Assembly (NCBI GenBank): GCA_009904025.1
Contig: WYEE01000062.1
Coordinates: forward strand, 1-7,462
DNA: 7,462 nt
Origin: Thermogladius sp.
GTDB taxonomy: Archaea > Thermoproteota > Thermoprotei_A > Sulfolobales > Desulfurococcaceae
Direction: 5' to 3'
Below the pieces are notes generated by a model. It made no database searches. It saw only the letters and a list, made by a program, of their open reading frames with translations, and was not told the origin of the DNA. A program made the translations under genes and the position numbers. Shown here in pieces: positions 1 to 6,241 of the stretch; the first letter of the stretch is position 1; each line of letters opens with the position of its first letter.

Positions 1-2
1 AT

Positions 3-764
3 GGAGCTATTGCCACGGATACTGTCGATCGCAGGCCGGCGTTGTTCGGCTCCTTCATCTTCAGCGAAGACAAGCTTAGGGGGCTTGGGGGCCGGGCAAA
101 GCACGATAAGGCGTCTCTTGCAGTGGGCGTGCTAGGGGTTATGATCTCATACGCCGGCAGATTGCGTGTAGGCCCTCAGGACTTCATGGAGCTGTTCATA
201 GTACCCGACGGCTCCTTAGATTCCCTCAGGTACCCCCACTTGATGTACGGTGTCTTATTCGATGAGGGCATTGATTCGTGGAGGAGGCTCGCCTCCTCGA
301 TTGTAGACTTACCTAACACTTCGATAGAGCGCGCTCTGATAATGGCCTCCAGCATAAAGCTCTCTACGGCAGGGGATCTAGACTTGAAGCAGATAACGGA
401 CTCCTGGTTGCCAGAGAAATATATTCTCCTACGCGTTAAACCCGAGCAGAGGCCTAACATCTCGGGCTCGAACACACTTACATCCAAGTTCATCGCATCG
501 AGGAGTGATATTTCAATAGTCAAAGCGCTGGGAGGCCTAGTCAAAACTGTGAGGGCTTCGAAGACCGCGGTCCAAGAGAAGTTGTCCCCTGTCGTAGGGG
601 AGTGCGTTAACTTCATCACGGAAGCCTACTTCACGGGCAACAAGACGCTCCTAGTCGAGTGCGCCAGGTTGATCACGCCTCTATACCAGGACGAGGATCT
701 TCCGGATGAGGTCAGGGCTGAGATCGCGAGGTTCGTGGAGGTTTTATCGCATGGACTCGACTAG
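3..764 (+). CDS. Probable Cas8a-type large subunit of type I-A Cascade, C-terminal part (5' end outside window)
   Basis: The frame is open from the first bases of the window to TAG at 762-764, so only the C-terminal ~253 residues are present and the true start is upstream; a TTG at 42 is not a convincing start because coding continues above it. The visible part has a mixed alpha/beta front half containing FGSFIFSEDKLRGLGGRAKHDK, a small hydrophobic Gly/Ala-rich helix (LAVGVLGVMISYAG), and an all-helical last ~100 residues rich in charged residues. I do not see a catalytic motif. Family-level naming rests mainly on context: it overlaps the Cas3' gene by 14 nt at the head of a cas3'-cas3''-cas6 run, the place where type I-A operons carry the Cas8a (Csa4-like) subunit, which recognises the PAM and recruits Cas3. 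Divergence of Cas8 proteins makes motif recognition weak. It could instead be another Cascade subunit. Assignment is inference; the reality of the gene is well supported. Confidence 0.55.
   Translation, partial: GAIATDTVDRRPALFGSFIFSEDKLRGLGGRAKHDKASLAVGVLGVMISYAGRLRVGPQDFMELFIVPDGSLDSLRYPHLMYGVLFDEGIDSWRRLASSIVDLPNTSIERALIMASSIKLSTAGDLDLKQITDSWLPEKYILLRVKPEQRPNISGSNTLTSKFIASRSDISIVKALGGLVKTVRASKTAVQEKLSPVVGECVNFITEAYFTGNKTLLVECARLITPLYQDEDLPDEVRAEIARFVEVLSHGLD
737..742 (+). promoter_or_regulatory. Shine-Dalgarno site of cas3'
   Basis: GGAGGT lies 8 nt before ATG 751, inside the end of the upstream coding region. It decides the cas3' start in favour of 751 over the in-frame ATG at 706, which would add 15 Arg/Ser-rich residues not needed by the helicase fold. 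It also suggests translational coupling with the upstream gene. Confidence 0.7.
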
Positions 765-2553
765 CCGCGAGCCCCTCTTAAGATTCTACGAGAAGCTAGA
801 GAAAGAAAGGGTCTCGGCTATCGTGGCACCAACATCCTACGGTAAAACAGTCTTCTCCCCCGTTATTTTGGAGAGAGCACGTGAAGCCGGCTTATCCTAC
901 GGGTTGATACACGTAGTCCCTTTCAGGGCTCTCGTACGGGAGATATACCAGGATAAATTCGCCAACTTCAAGGGGAAGTTTTCAATAGGGTACCAGAGCA
1001 TGGATTACCTGGAGGGTGGCGTGGATAAATCGCCCTTCTTTCTCAGAGACCTCGTGGCTACAACACTGGATAGTTATGCCTGGAATGTCTTCGGGATACC
1101 TGTAGCGGAGTTCGACAAGATCGTTAGAGAGGCGAGCCTCGGCCATGGCTACGTCGCGGGAATGAGCATATTCACATCCACAGTAGTCTTCGACGAGGCC
1201 CACGTCTTCATCGGGTCGGGCACGGAGAGAGCTGTCTTCACCATGGCCCGTGCCTCCATGGCCTACCTCTCACAGATGAACGTACCGTTCGCGATCGAGA
1301 CGGCTACAATGCCGTCCACCAGGCTCTCCACAATTGTAAAGGATCTAAAGGATATAAAAGATCCCCTGAGATTACCCCTAGTATACGTCTGCAGGTCAAG
1401 TGACTGCGGGCGTTCAGCCCAGGCATCCAGCTACAGGTCTATCCTCGGCGATTCCTTCCACCCGGTTGCCGACAAAGAGTGGTATGATCAGATGGTGTTC
1501 AAGTGGAGAACCCACTTAATCAAGGAGGACAAGCTAGTTGAGGAGGCTACGGGCATATGCCGCTCAAACCCCCTTCTCGTTATAAGGAACACTATACCAA
1601 CCGCGGTTGAAACCTACAAGAAGCTGAAAGAGAGATGCCCTCAAGCCACCCTCATCCACGGCTGGGTGGGGGCCGAGGATAGGAAGAATAAGATTAGTTT
1701 TATTGATCACATGTTGGAGAGAGGGGAGGCTGGGGCCATTGTGGCGACCCAGGTGATCGAGGCCGGCGTTGAAGCCGAGGCCCACGCGATCATAACAGAC
1801 ATAGCCCCCATAGAAAACCTCGCCCAACGCATCGGCAGGCTCTGCAGGAGAAAGACGGAGGGCCTCTGCCGTGAAGACGGCGTCGACGTATACATAATAG
1901 AGGACGGGGCCTTCAAGGGGGTCTACGACGAGAGGCTGGTTGGGGCTACGCTGGAGAAGCTCGGGAAGTACCTATCCAACTCAGCTGAATCTATAGACTG
2001 GAGGCTCCTCGAGGATCCGGAGGACGGTGGTGTAAGGAGGTATAGCTTCACGAAGATAATGGAGGAGGTTCATAAAGAGGCCGGGGTCTCGTACGGGGGG
2101 AGGATTGAGAGGGAGGCGCTCCAACAAGCCTTATCCCTGGATCTGCCTTCCACGAGCATGCTGGAAATACTGGCGAAGACCCTTGAAAAAGAGCTGTCCG
2201 AGACAACTCTGGTCAAGCTCGTCCCCGGGAAGGATGAATGTAACTTCGTGGTTGTCGAGTTAGGCAGGCTCCTCGATTTACTTGGGAAGAAGCCCGATGT
2301 TACGGGGAAATGCCTGGGGAACCCCGGCAAAGGCGAGCTCGTCTTCAGGGTTAAAACCAGCGGGGGCGAGGAAGACGTCCGTGTAAGGGTGTGGAAAGGG
2401 ATGTCACCTATTGACCTCACGAGAACAATCATGAAAGAAATCTATTACGGGGCTTCCAGGAGGGAGGTTTCCATTAGGGATTTCTACATACCTTTGGAAG
2501 AGACTTGCTATGATAGGGAGACGGGGGCATTCTACAATGCCGGGGTGCGGTAG
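751..2553 (+). CDS. cas3': CRISPR-associated helicase Cas3' (type I-A, helicase without HD domain)
   Basis: Superfamily 2 DNA helicase of 600 residues that unwinds target DNA after Cascade binding. Motifs visible in order: Walker A APTSYGKT (26-33), DEAH Walker B (148-151), motif III variant TATMP (184-188, in place of the usual SAT), motif V ATQVIEAGVE (332-341) and motif VI QRIGRLCRR (359-367) with the arginine finger. Residues ~380-600 form a C-terminal region typical of Cas3, ending in a stretch with aromatic and acidic residues. No HD signature precedes the helicase, so the nuclease is on a separate polypeptide, encoded by the next gene, as is usual in type I-A. Two cysteines (C214, C219) sit between the two RecA-like lobes; their role is unclear. 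The start at 751 is chosen because of GGAGGT 8 nt upstream. It overlaps the upstream gene by 14 nt and cas3'' by 17 nt, indicating a coupled operon. Confidence 0.93.
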   Translation: MDSTSREPLLRFYEKLEKERVSAIVAPTSYGKTVFSPVILERAREAGLSYGLIHVVPFRALVREIYQDKFANFKGKFSIGYQSMDYLEGGVDKSPFFLRDLVATTLDSYAWNVFGIPVAEFDKIVREASLGHGYVAGMSIFTSTVVFDEAHVFIGSGTERAVFTMARASMAYLSQMNVPFAIETATMPSTRLSTIVKDLKDIKDPLRLPLVYVCRSSDCGRSAQASSYRSILGDSFHPVADKEWYDQMVFKWRTHLIKEDKLVEEATGICRSNPLLVIRNTIPTAVETYKKLKERCPQATLIHGWVGAEDRKNKISFIDHMLERGEAGAIVATQVIEAGVEAEAHAIITDIAPIENLAQRIGRLCRRKTEGLCREDGVDVYIIEDGAFKGVYDERLVGATLEKLGKYLSNSAESIDWRLLEDPEDGGVRRYSFTKIMEEVHKEAGVSYGGRIEREALQQALSLDLPSTSMLEILAKTLEKELSETTLVKLVPGKDECNFVVVELGRLLDLLGKKPDVTGKCLGNPGKGELVFRVKTSGGEEDVRVRVWKGMSPIDLTRTIMKEIYYGASRREVSIRDFYIPLEETCYDRETGAFYNAGVR

Positions 2554-3340
2554 CCCACCCTACTCCTTCTACGAGGTTAAGGGTGGCAAGGCTCGCTGCG
2601 AGGGGTTGGTAGAGCACTCCCTCGCGACAGCGTGTGTGGCCTCGAGGGTTTTCGGCGAGAGGCTGAGCAGGGTTTTCGGCAATGCCGACGTGGATGTGGG
2701 CTACCTGCTAAACCTATCCGCCTACCTCCACGACATCGGTAAAGCCTCCAGCCTATACCAGCGGGAAGCAGCCTCCATAGGGGAGGGCGGGTCAATGAGC
2801 TTCTGGCTACACCACGTGGTGTCCTTCATAGTCCTCCAGGTAGCCTACATGGAGAAGACGGATCCCGTCCTCCAGTACGCGTCATATGCTGTTATGAGGC
2901 ACCATCAAGCCATGAAATCCACTCACGAGGTCTGCGAGGTAGACAGCAAGGGGATACGGCACCTCACGGGGGCTGTGAAAAGCCTGAACATCAATTGGAT
3001 TGAGGAGGTTCTAGAGGTAGGTGAGTCCAGGGGGTTCATCAGCAGACCCCACGCCGAGGTAGTGCTTGAGGCCGCGGGTGATCTGGTCGGACTCGACGAC
3101 GAGAGTATTGCCCGTCTAGGAGAGGCTTCATGCAGAGGGGATCTCCTCAGGGAGAACACGGTGTCGAAGAGGCTTGTTGTCTCCGTGGCTGGGGCGGTGA
3201 TCGTGTCGGATATCGCCGTCTCGTCGCTGACTAGAGGTGGTGGGAGCCTCCTCGCCGAGATGTGGATGAGGGAGCTCCCCAGTCTAAGGCCTGTGGCCGA
3301 GGAGTGTATCAGTGAGGCAGGGGGTGCTGGGGGAAAGTAA
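2537..3340 (+). CDS. cas3'': CRISPR-associated HD-domain nuclease Cas3''
   Basis: Metal-dependent HD-superfamily nuclease that degrades the DNA strand exposed by Cas3'. With the start at ATG 2537 it is 267 residues. The HD signature is complete: H27 in VEHS, H65-D66 in YLHDIGKA, H92/H93 in FWLHH, H122/H123 in MRHHQ, and a late aspartate D225 in IVSDIA; these match the spaced metal ligands of the family. K69, just after HD, is also typical of Cas3-type HD domains. An in-frame ATG at 2510 would add nine residues and a 44-nt overlap with cas3'; 2537 gives a 17-nt overlap like the neighbouring junction and has a G-rich stretch 9-13 nt upstream, so it is preferred but not certain. The protein ends in a Gly/Ala-rich tail (EAGGAGGK). 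It lies between cas3' and cas6 in one transcript and presumably acts in complex with Cas3'. Confidence 0.92.
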   Translation: MPGCGSPPYSFYEVKGGKARCEGLVEHSLATACVASRVFGERLSRVFGNADVDVGYLLNLSAYLHDIGKASSLYQREAASIGEGGSMSFWLHHVVSFIVLQVAYMEKTDPVLQYASYAVMRHHQAMKSTHEVCEVDSKGIRHLTGAVKSLNINWIEEVLEVGESRGFISRPHAEVVLEAAGDLVGLDDESIARLGEASCRGDLLRENTVSKRLVVSVAGAVIVSDIAVSSLTRGGGSLLAEMWMRELPSLRPVAEECISEAGGAGGK

Positions 3341-3353
3341 TTCAGGCTAGCTG

Positions 3354-4352
3354 ATGCCGATGGACTCAACAACCGTTAACCTGGCTTTATTCAAGGTGAC
3401 AGCCTACATCACGGGCTTCAGGGGCTTCATGTACTCGGGTAAGCTGGTTAAAACACTCGTCTTAACCAGGCTCCCCGACCTCCAACCCCACTTCCAGCCC
3501 TCACCCAGCAACACCCCTAAGCTAGTCCACGTCTCACCTCTACTACGCGAGGTGGACGGCAGGGTTGAAGCAGTCTACACGAGCCTTAGCTGCCGGGAGG
3601 TGGAGCTCGCTAAGTGCGTCAACGGGAGCCCGAGGCCTGTCTTCCTGGACGGGGTGTACAGCTTCTACTTCGGCTTCGCGTCAAGCGTAGCTGAGCCGGG
3701 GAGGGTTCTAGAGGCCTTGGCGGGGTTGAACGGGGAGGTAGAGTTCATGAAGCAGAGGGTGAGAGTCCAAGCACAGCGAGTCGACTTCCTAAACCCGAGG
3801 CTGGAGGCCTCTAGGATACTGGGTGAGGCTGTCAGGGTGGGGGGCCTTAAAATAGTCTTCGCCTCCCCGACCATGCTTAGAGACCCTTTAAGGAGGAGCA
3901 GGTTCAAGTCCTTCATACCCACGCCAGTAAACGTGTTCTCAACCCCCGCCTTCCTATACCTCACGGAGAAGGGTTTGTACAAGTTGGGCAGGTTCATAAG
4001 GTTGCTGAGGGTTGTCCACAGGGTTTTCAACGAGACCTACACGGCGTTGAAGACGGTTAGACTCACATGGTTCACTTACGGAAAGTACCCTGAGCCCGGT
4101 ATAACAGGGTACGTTAAGTACGCTGTCAACAGAGAGTACTACGAGGAGTATAGTGAGAGGATGCAGTTAAACCAGGTGCTCGAGGAGCTTATAGCACTCC
4201 TAATAGCACTGGGTACAGGGACGGGGAGGGCTGCTGGGCTAGGACACGTCTTCCTAGAACCCTCAGCCATAAGCTTCGAGACGGGTGGAGGCGTGGAGGG
4301 TGGGGGTGAGGCGAATACTACTCAGAGCCAGGCCGGTGCAAGACCTCCCTGA
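3354..4352 (+). CDS. cas6: CRISPR pre-crRNA endoribonuclease Cas6
   Basis: RAMP-fold endoribonuclease that cuts precursor CRISPR RNA within the repeat. Family marks: an N-terminal beta strand followed by FMYSGKLVKTLVL (25-37), the HVSPL segment (59-63) typical of Cas6, and the glycine-rich RNA-binding loop GTGTGRAAGLGHV near the C terminus (287-299). H46 is in the general region where many Cas6 enzymes place the catalytic histidine, but the residue is not invariant across the family, so this is only a candidate. 332 residues is a little longer than the typical ~240-300. The extra length is the tail after residue ~303, rich in Gly, Glu, Thr and Gln, whose last ~11 codons overlap the 3' end of the convergent phosphodiesterase gene. 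The start could be ATG 3354 or ATG 3360; no clear Shine-Dalgarno site separates them. It lies 13 nt after cas3'' and is the last gene of the operon. Confidence 0.9.
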   Translation: MPMDSTTVNLALFKVTAYITGFRGFMYSGKLVKTLVLTRLPDLQPHFQPSPSNTPKLVHVSPLLREVDGRVEAVYTSLSCREVELAKCVNGSPRPVFLDGVYSFYFGFASSVAEPGRVLEALAGLNGEVEFMKQRVRVQAQRVDFLNPRLEASRILGEAVRVGGLKIVFASPTMLRDPLRRSRFKSFIPTPVNVFSTPAFLYLTEKGLYKLGRFIRLLRVVHRVFNETYTALKTVRLTWFTYGKYPEPGITGYVKYAVNREYYEEYSERMQLNQVLEELIALLIALGTGTGRAAGLGHVFLEPSAISFETGGGVEGGGEANTTQSQAGARPP

Positions 4353-5043
4353 CGGCCTCCAGGTTGTCGGTCATAATAGCGTCCACCAGCCTAGACCACT
4401 TCGACGCTGTCTCAGCGTCGTTTACAGTCCACAGGAAGACCTTGAGCCCCAGCTCCCTCGCTTTGGAAATGTATCCGACGGCCCTCCCGCCAAGCGCCTC
4501 CAGCCCCTCGACAGGCGGGTTGAGGGAGTAGAGGGCTAGCTCCCCCTTCTTCTCGAAACCCCACCCCGCTTTATCCAGGCTGTCGACATTCAAGCCGAGC
4601 CTAATAGTCTCCGAGAGGCTTCTAGCCTTCTCAAGAGCCTCGGGTATGAAGCTGATTAACACGGTTGACTCTTCTCTACCGTGCTCTCTGACAAGCCTGA
4701 CAGCCTCCTCAACCACGTCCACGTCCTTAACTTCGACTAGCACTAGAGCGCTCCTCGGGAGGTGCTTGAACACCTCGCCGAGGGTCGGTATCACCTGGCC
4801 GGCACCCAGGTACGCGGATCTCAGCTCTCTCAGAGTAGATTTCTTCACCTCGAGCCTAACGCCAGAGACCCTCCCGGTGTCCTCGTCGTGGATGACAACC
4901 GGGTGCCCGTCCCCGCTAAGCCATACATCTAGCTCAACCCCGTCGGCCCCGTAGTATAGTGCTGCGAGGAAGGAGAGTAGAGTGTTCTCCGGGAACTTGG
5001 CCGGATACCCCCTGTGACCTATGAGGAGGGGCCTGGAGGGCAT
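4318..5043 (-). CDS. Glycerophosphodiester phosphodiesterase (GDPD family)
   Basis: Hydrolyses glycerophosphodiesters to sn-glycerol-3-phosphate and an alcohol; in an archaeon the natural substrate may be a lipid head-group product with other stereochemistry. 241 residues, the normal length for a single soluble GDPD TIM barrel with no signal peptide. Motifs: HRG (10-12), PENT (18-21), E37-x-D39 metal ligands in GVELDV, H52-D53 in VVIHDED, IPTLGEV (85-91), E104-x-K106 in VEVKD, WTVND (205-209) and a C-terminal MTDN. Both catalytic histidines (10 and 52) are present, so it should be active. The start at 5043 has GAGGAGG 8 nt upstream and a TATA-like box further up, so it probably has its own promoter. 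It converges on cas6 with a 35-bp overlap and is most likely an ordinary metabolic gene unrelated to CRISPR function. Confidence 0.95.
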   Translation of the reverse strand: MPSRPLLIGHRGYPAKFPENTLLSFLAALYYGADGVELDVWLSGDGHPVVIHDEDTGRVSGVRLEVKKSTLRELRSAYLGAGQVIPTLGEVFKHLPRSALVLVEVKDVDVVEEAVRLVREHGREESTVLISFIPEALEKARSLSETIRLGLNVDSLDKAGWGFEKKGELALYSLNPPVEGLEALGGRAVGYISKARELGLKVFLWTVNDAETASKWSRLVDAIMTDNLEAVREVLHRPGSE

Positions 5044-5685
5044 TCAACCAGCCTCCTCAACCACCCTACTCCTAGGGTATATTTTAAACATTGAAACCAA
5101 TATAACACGAGGTATTAGCCAGGCTAGGATGACATTAGCTAAGTCGCCTTGTCTACCCCGTAGCTTCTCAGCTGCATCAGTTAAGTCCATGGAATGTCTT
5201 CCAGTAGCAACTATTTTAAGCCTCCCTTGATTCATTAGATTGGCATCATATGCATTCTTCAGCTCTAGGGCCCAGTTGCTGTACATCGAAGCCTCATCGA
5301 GGAAAACACACTTCTCGGTTTTCCCCTGCTTAGAGATCGCCTGTAAGATTTGGAAGAGCTTAACATCTCTGAAGCCGTCATAGTCGAGGGAAATATAGTA
5401 GATATTGCTAGGGTTCACGTGGCAGTCTTTTATCAGGCTCATTATCAAGTACTTTATGAGGGTTGTTTTACCAGATCTACGCGGCCCCCTAATAGTGATA
5501 ATCCCATATTTCCCCTGTTTTACAATATTTTTCTTTACGTGGAAGTATAGCCTACTCGCGAACCTGAAGTTGCCGCTCTGATACTCACGTATTAATGGGT
5601 CTTTCTCATACCACTCGGGGTTGCTCCACCACGGATTAAATGGTTTAAGTAGCTCTCTGATGTCTGCTAGATATCTCTCGCTCAA
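5044..5685 (-). CDS. Truncated archaeal AAA-type ATPase (probable pseudogene or remnant)
   Basis: Resembles the archaeal/bacterial AAA ATPases of the COG1373-like group (P-loop ATPase followed by a C-terminal DUF4143-type domain), which usually exceed 400 residues. With a TTG start at 5685 only 213 residues remain. Visible: an N-terminal LLKPFNPWW segment, Walker A GPRRSGKTT (67-75), the strand IYYISLDY, Walker B CVFLDEAS (D130, E131), the following W, a sensor-like IVATG (158-162) and LRGRQGDL, where this family normally goes on to a Pro-Leu-Ser-Phe-x-Glu segment. Here similarity stops at about residue 185 and a short unrelated tail follows; the whole C-terminal domain is missing. The start is TTG 5685, with GAGGG 9 nt upstream; TTG 5694 is an alternative. 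It overlaps the RHH gene by 41 nt, so the two were probably co-expressed. The ATPase core is intact but the product is probably not functional. Family-level call is from motifs; exact subfamily is uncertain. Confidence 0.75.
   Translation of the reverse strand: MSERYLADIRELLKPFNPWWSNPEWYEKDPLIREYQSGNFRFASRLYFHVKKNIVKQGKYGIITIRGPRRSGKTTLIKYLIMSLIKDCHVNPSNIYYISLDYDGFRDVKLFQILQAISKQGKTEKCVFLDEASMYSNWALELKNAYDANLMNQGRLKIVATGRHSMDLTDAAEKLRGRQGDLANVILAWLIPRVILVSMFKIYPRSRVVEEAG
5052..5058 (-). promoter_or_regulatory. Shine-Dalgarno site of the phosphodiesterase gene
   Basis: GAGGAGG on the minus strand, 8 nt before ATG 5043. It lies inside the last codons of the truncated ATPase frame, whose TGA directly abuts this ATG. 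Confidence 0.7.
5078..5088 (-). promoter_or_regulatory. Putative TATA box of the phosphodiesterase gene
   Basis: TTTAAAATATA on the minus strand, centred about 40 nt before ATG 5043. A start site ~25 nt downstream would fall just upstream of the Shine-Dalgarno site, giving a short leader. The box lies within the apparent C-terminal coding tail of the ATPase, which suggests that tail is really the phosphodiesterase gene's former upstream region. Confidence 0.5.
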
Positions 5686-5926
5686 GCCTCTCAACCCTCT
5701 TAATTACTCTGGCAAGGTCTATCCCGATCCGCCCAACCTCCTTCCCCAATTGCTCCGTCCTCTCCTCAAGGTATTTCACAGTCTCCTCAATACCGGGCTC
5801 CAGCTCTCCAAGAGCCTTCAAAACAAGGTTTTTCACATACGCGGGGACACTGAGCCCCTGCTCCTCGGCTAGCTTCCTAAGCTTCTCATAGTGCTCCTCA
5901 TCAATATAGAACTTAACCTGCTTCAT
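5645..5926 (-). CDS. Ribbon-helix-helix DNA-binding protein with C-terminal coiled coil
   Basis: 93 residues from ATG 5926. Residues 2-8 (KQVKFYI) form the expected DNA-contacting beta strand, 10-23 helix A, GLS 24-26 the turn, and 27-40 helix B (VPAYVKNLVLKALG): the compact RHH/CopG-type layout. Residues 46-85 are a long charged amphipathic helix with heptad-like hydrophobics, likely a coiled coil for oligomerisation or for contact with the overlapping ATPase product. The longer GTG start at 5938 is rejected because that GTG forms part of the Shine-Dalgarno GAGGTGA (5941-5935), which is 8 nt before ATG 5926. Upstream lies the AGTACT array, so negative autoregulation is likely. Possible roles: repressor of an accessory island, antitoxin-like regulator, or centromere-binding partition protein. 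The fold is well supported; the role is inference. Confidence 0.82.
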   Translation of the reverse strand: MKQVKFYIDEEHYEKLRKLAEEQGLSVPAYVKNLVLKALGELEPGIEETVKYLEERTEQLGKEVGRIGIDLARVIKRVERLEREISSRHQRAT

Positions 5927-5934
5927 AGAACTTC

Positions 5935-5941
5935 TCACCTC
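5935..5941 (-). promoter_or_regulatory. Shine-Dalgarno site of the RHH gene
   Basis: GAGGTGA on the minus strand with 8 nt to ATG 5926. It directly abuts the first AGTACT element (5942-5947), so a protein bound there could also interfere with transcription initiation at this gene. Confidence 0.65.
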
Positions 5942-6056
5942 AGTACTTTTATAGTACTAGATAGTACTTAAAACCCTATCTCTAAGTACTATCCAAGTAC
6001 CATGAAAGTACTAATTCATTACAATTAATAGTACTAATTAGTACTATACTAGTACT
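5942..6056. repeat. Helically phased array of nine AGTACT palindromes (probable RHH operator or partition/iteron-like site)
   Basis: Eight exact AGTACT copies begin at 5942, 5953, 5963, 5985, 6007, 6030, 6040 and 6051, plus one AGTACC at 5996. Successive starts differ by 11, 10, 22, 11, 11, 23, 10 and 11 bp, so all lie on roughly the same face of the helix, with two slots vacant (near 5974 and 6018). Flanks are A/T, often extending to TAGTACTA. The DNA is very AT-rich (13 G/C in 6001-6060). The array begins next to the Shine-Dalgarno site of the RHH gene and covers its promoter. Short palindromes at about one-turn spacing are the known target style of cooperative RHH dimers (compare MetJ boxes, omega and ParG sites). 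The pattern is directly seen; the ligand is inferred. Confidence 0.9.
5965..5973 (-). promoter_or_regulatory. Putative TATA box of the RHH-ATPase operon, embedded in the AGTACT array
   Basis: TTTTAAGTA on the minus strand, centred ~43 nt before ATG 5926. A start site ~25 nt downstream would fall near 5944, just before the Shine-Dalgarno site. It overlaps the AGTACT copy at 5963-5968 and sits at one of two empty slots of the array, as expected for an autorepressed archaeal promoter. Confidence 0.45.
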
Positions 6057-6136
6057 ATTTCATCCCTTATATGTCTGTAGAGAAGTAAGAAGTATAACTG
6101 AAGATTTAAGGTATGGGATGTGCCTAAAGAACATTT

Positions 6137-6142
6137 AAAAAA
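6137..6142 (-). terminator. Possible T-run terminator for the AlbA_2 remnant
   Basis: Six consecutive T residues on the minus strand, about 100 nt after the AlbA_2 stop at 6242, before the RHH promoter region. Archaeal transcription can end at T-runs without a stable hairpin. Weak evidence from one short run. Confidence 0.25.
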
Positions 6143-6169
6143 TGCCTTACATTGAGGTTTATGCACTCG

Positions 6170-6186
6170 ATATATCTGAGATATAT
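6170..6186. repeat. Perfect inverted repeat ATATATCT-G-AGATATAT
   Basis: Two 8-bp arms separated by a single G. In AT-rich DNA it may be a regulator site or chance; too symmetric and short to act as a strong RNA hairpin (1-nt loop). Confidence 0.5.
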
Positions 6187-6208
6187 TCAACACGAGTATC
6201 CTCATTGT

Positions 6209-6220
6209 TGACATGTGTCA
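6209..6220. repeat. Inverted repeat TGACA-TG-TGTCA
   Basis: A 12-bp symmetric site with 5-bp arms, 22 bp beyond the previous palindrome and 22 bp from the stop of the AlbA_2 remnant. A possible protein-binding site; function unknown. Confidence 0.4.
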
Positions 6221-6241
6221 GCACTTAGGGAATTGGTGTGT

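Larger units (their letters stand above)
6057..6241. other. AT-rich intergenic spacer with two palindromes and a T-run
   Basis: No coding frame of interest on either strand. It separates the 3' end of the broken AlbA_2 gene from the AGTACT array and contains a minus-strand T6 run and two short inverted repeats described separately. Confidence 0.6.

Noticed and set aside
706..750. Upstream ATG 706 as the start of cas3'
   Set aside because: It would add 15 Arg/Ser-rich residues read out of frame from the overlapping upstream gene; ATG 751 has GGAGGT at 8-nt spacing.
1564..2432. Antisense open frames opposite cas3' (1564-1827 and 2070-2432)
   Set aside because: They lie wholly within a helicase gene with complete motifs and have no recognisable features or ribosome sites.
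2923..3372. 149-residue antisense open frame opposite cas3''
   Set aside because: Ser/Pro-rich, low-complexity shadow of a gene with a complete HD signature.
4646..4954. 102-residue plus-strand open frame opposite the phosphodiesterase gene
   Set aside because: Ser/Thr/Leu-rich shadow of a gene whose catalytic motifs are all present on the minus strand.
5927..5938. GTG 5938 as the start of the RHH gene
   Set aside because: The GTG is itself part of the Shine-Dalgarno GAGGTGA that serves ATG 5926.
5942..6056. AGTACT array as a CRISPR array
   Set aside because: Units are 6-8 bp with a ~11-bp period and no spacer-length intervals; CRISPR repeats are ~24-37 bp with ~30-45-bp spacers.
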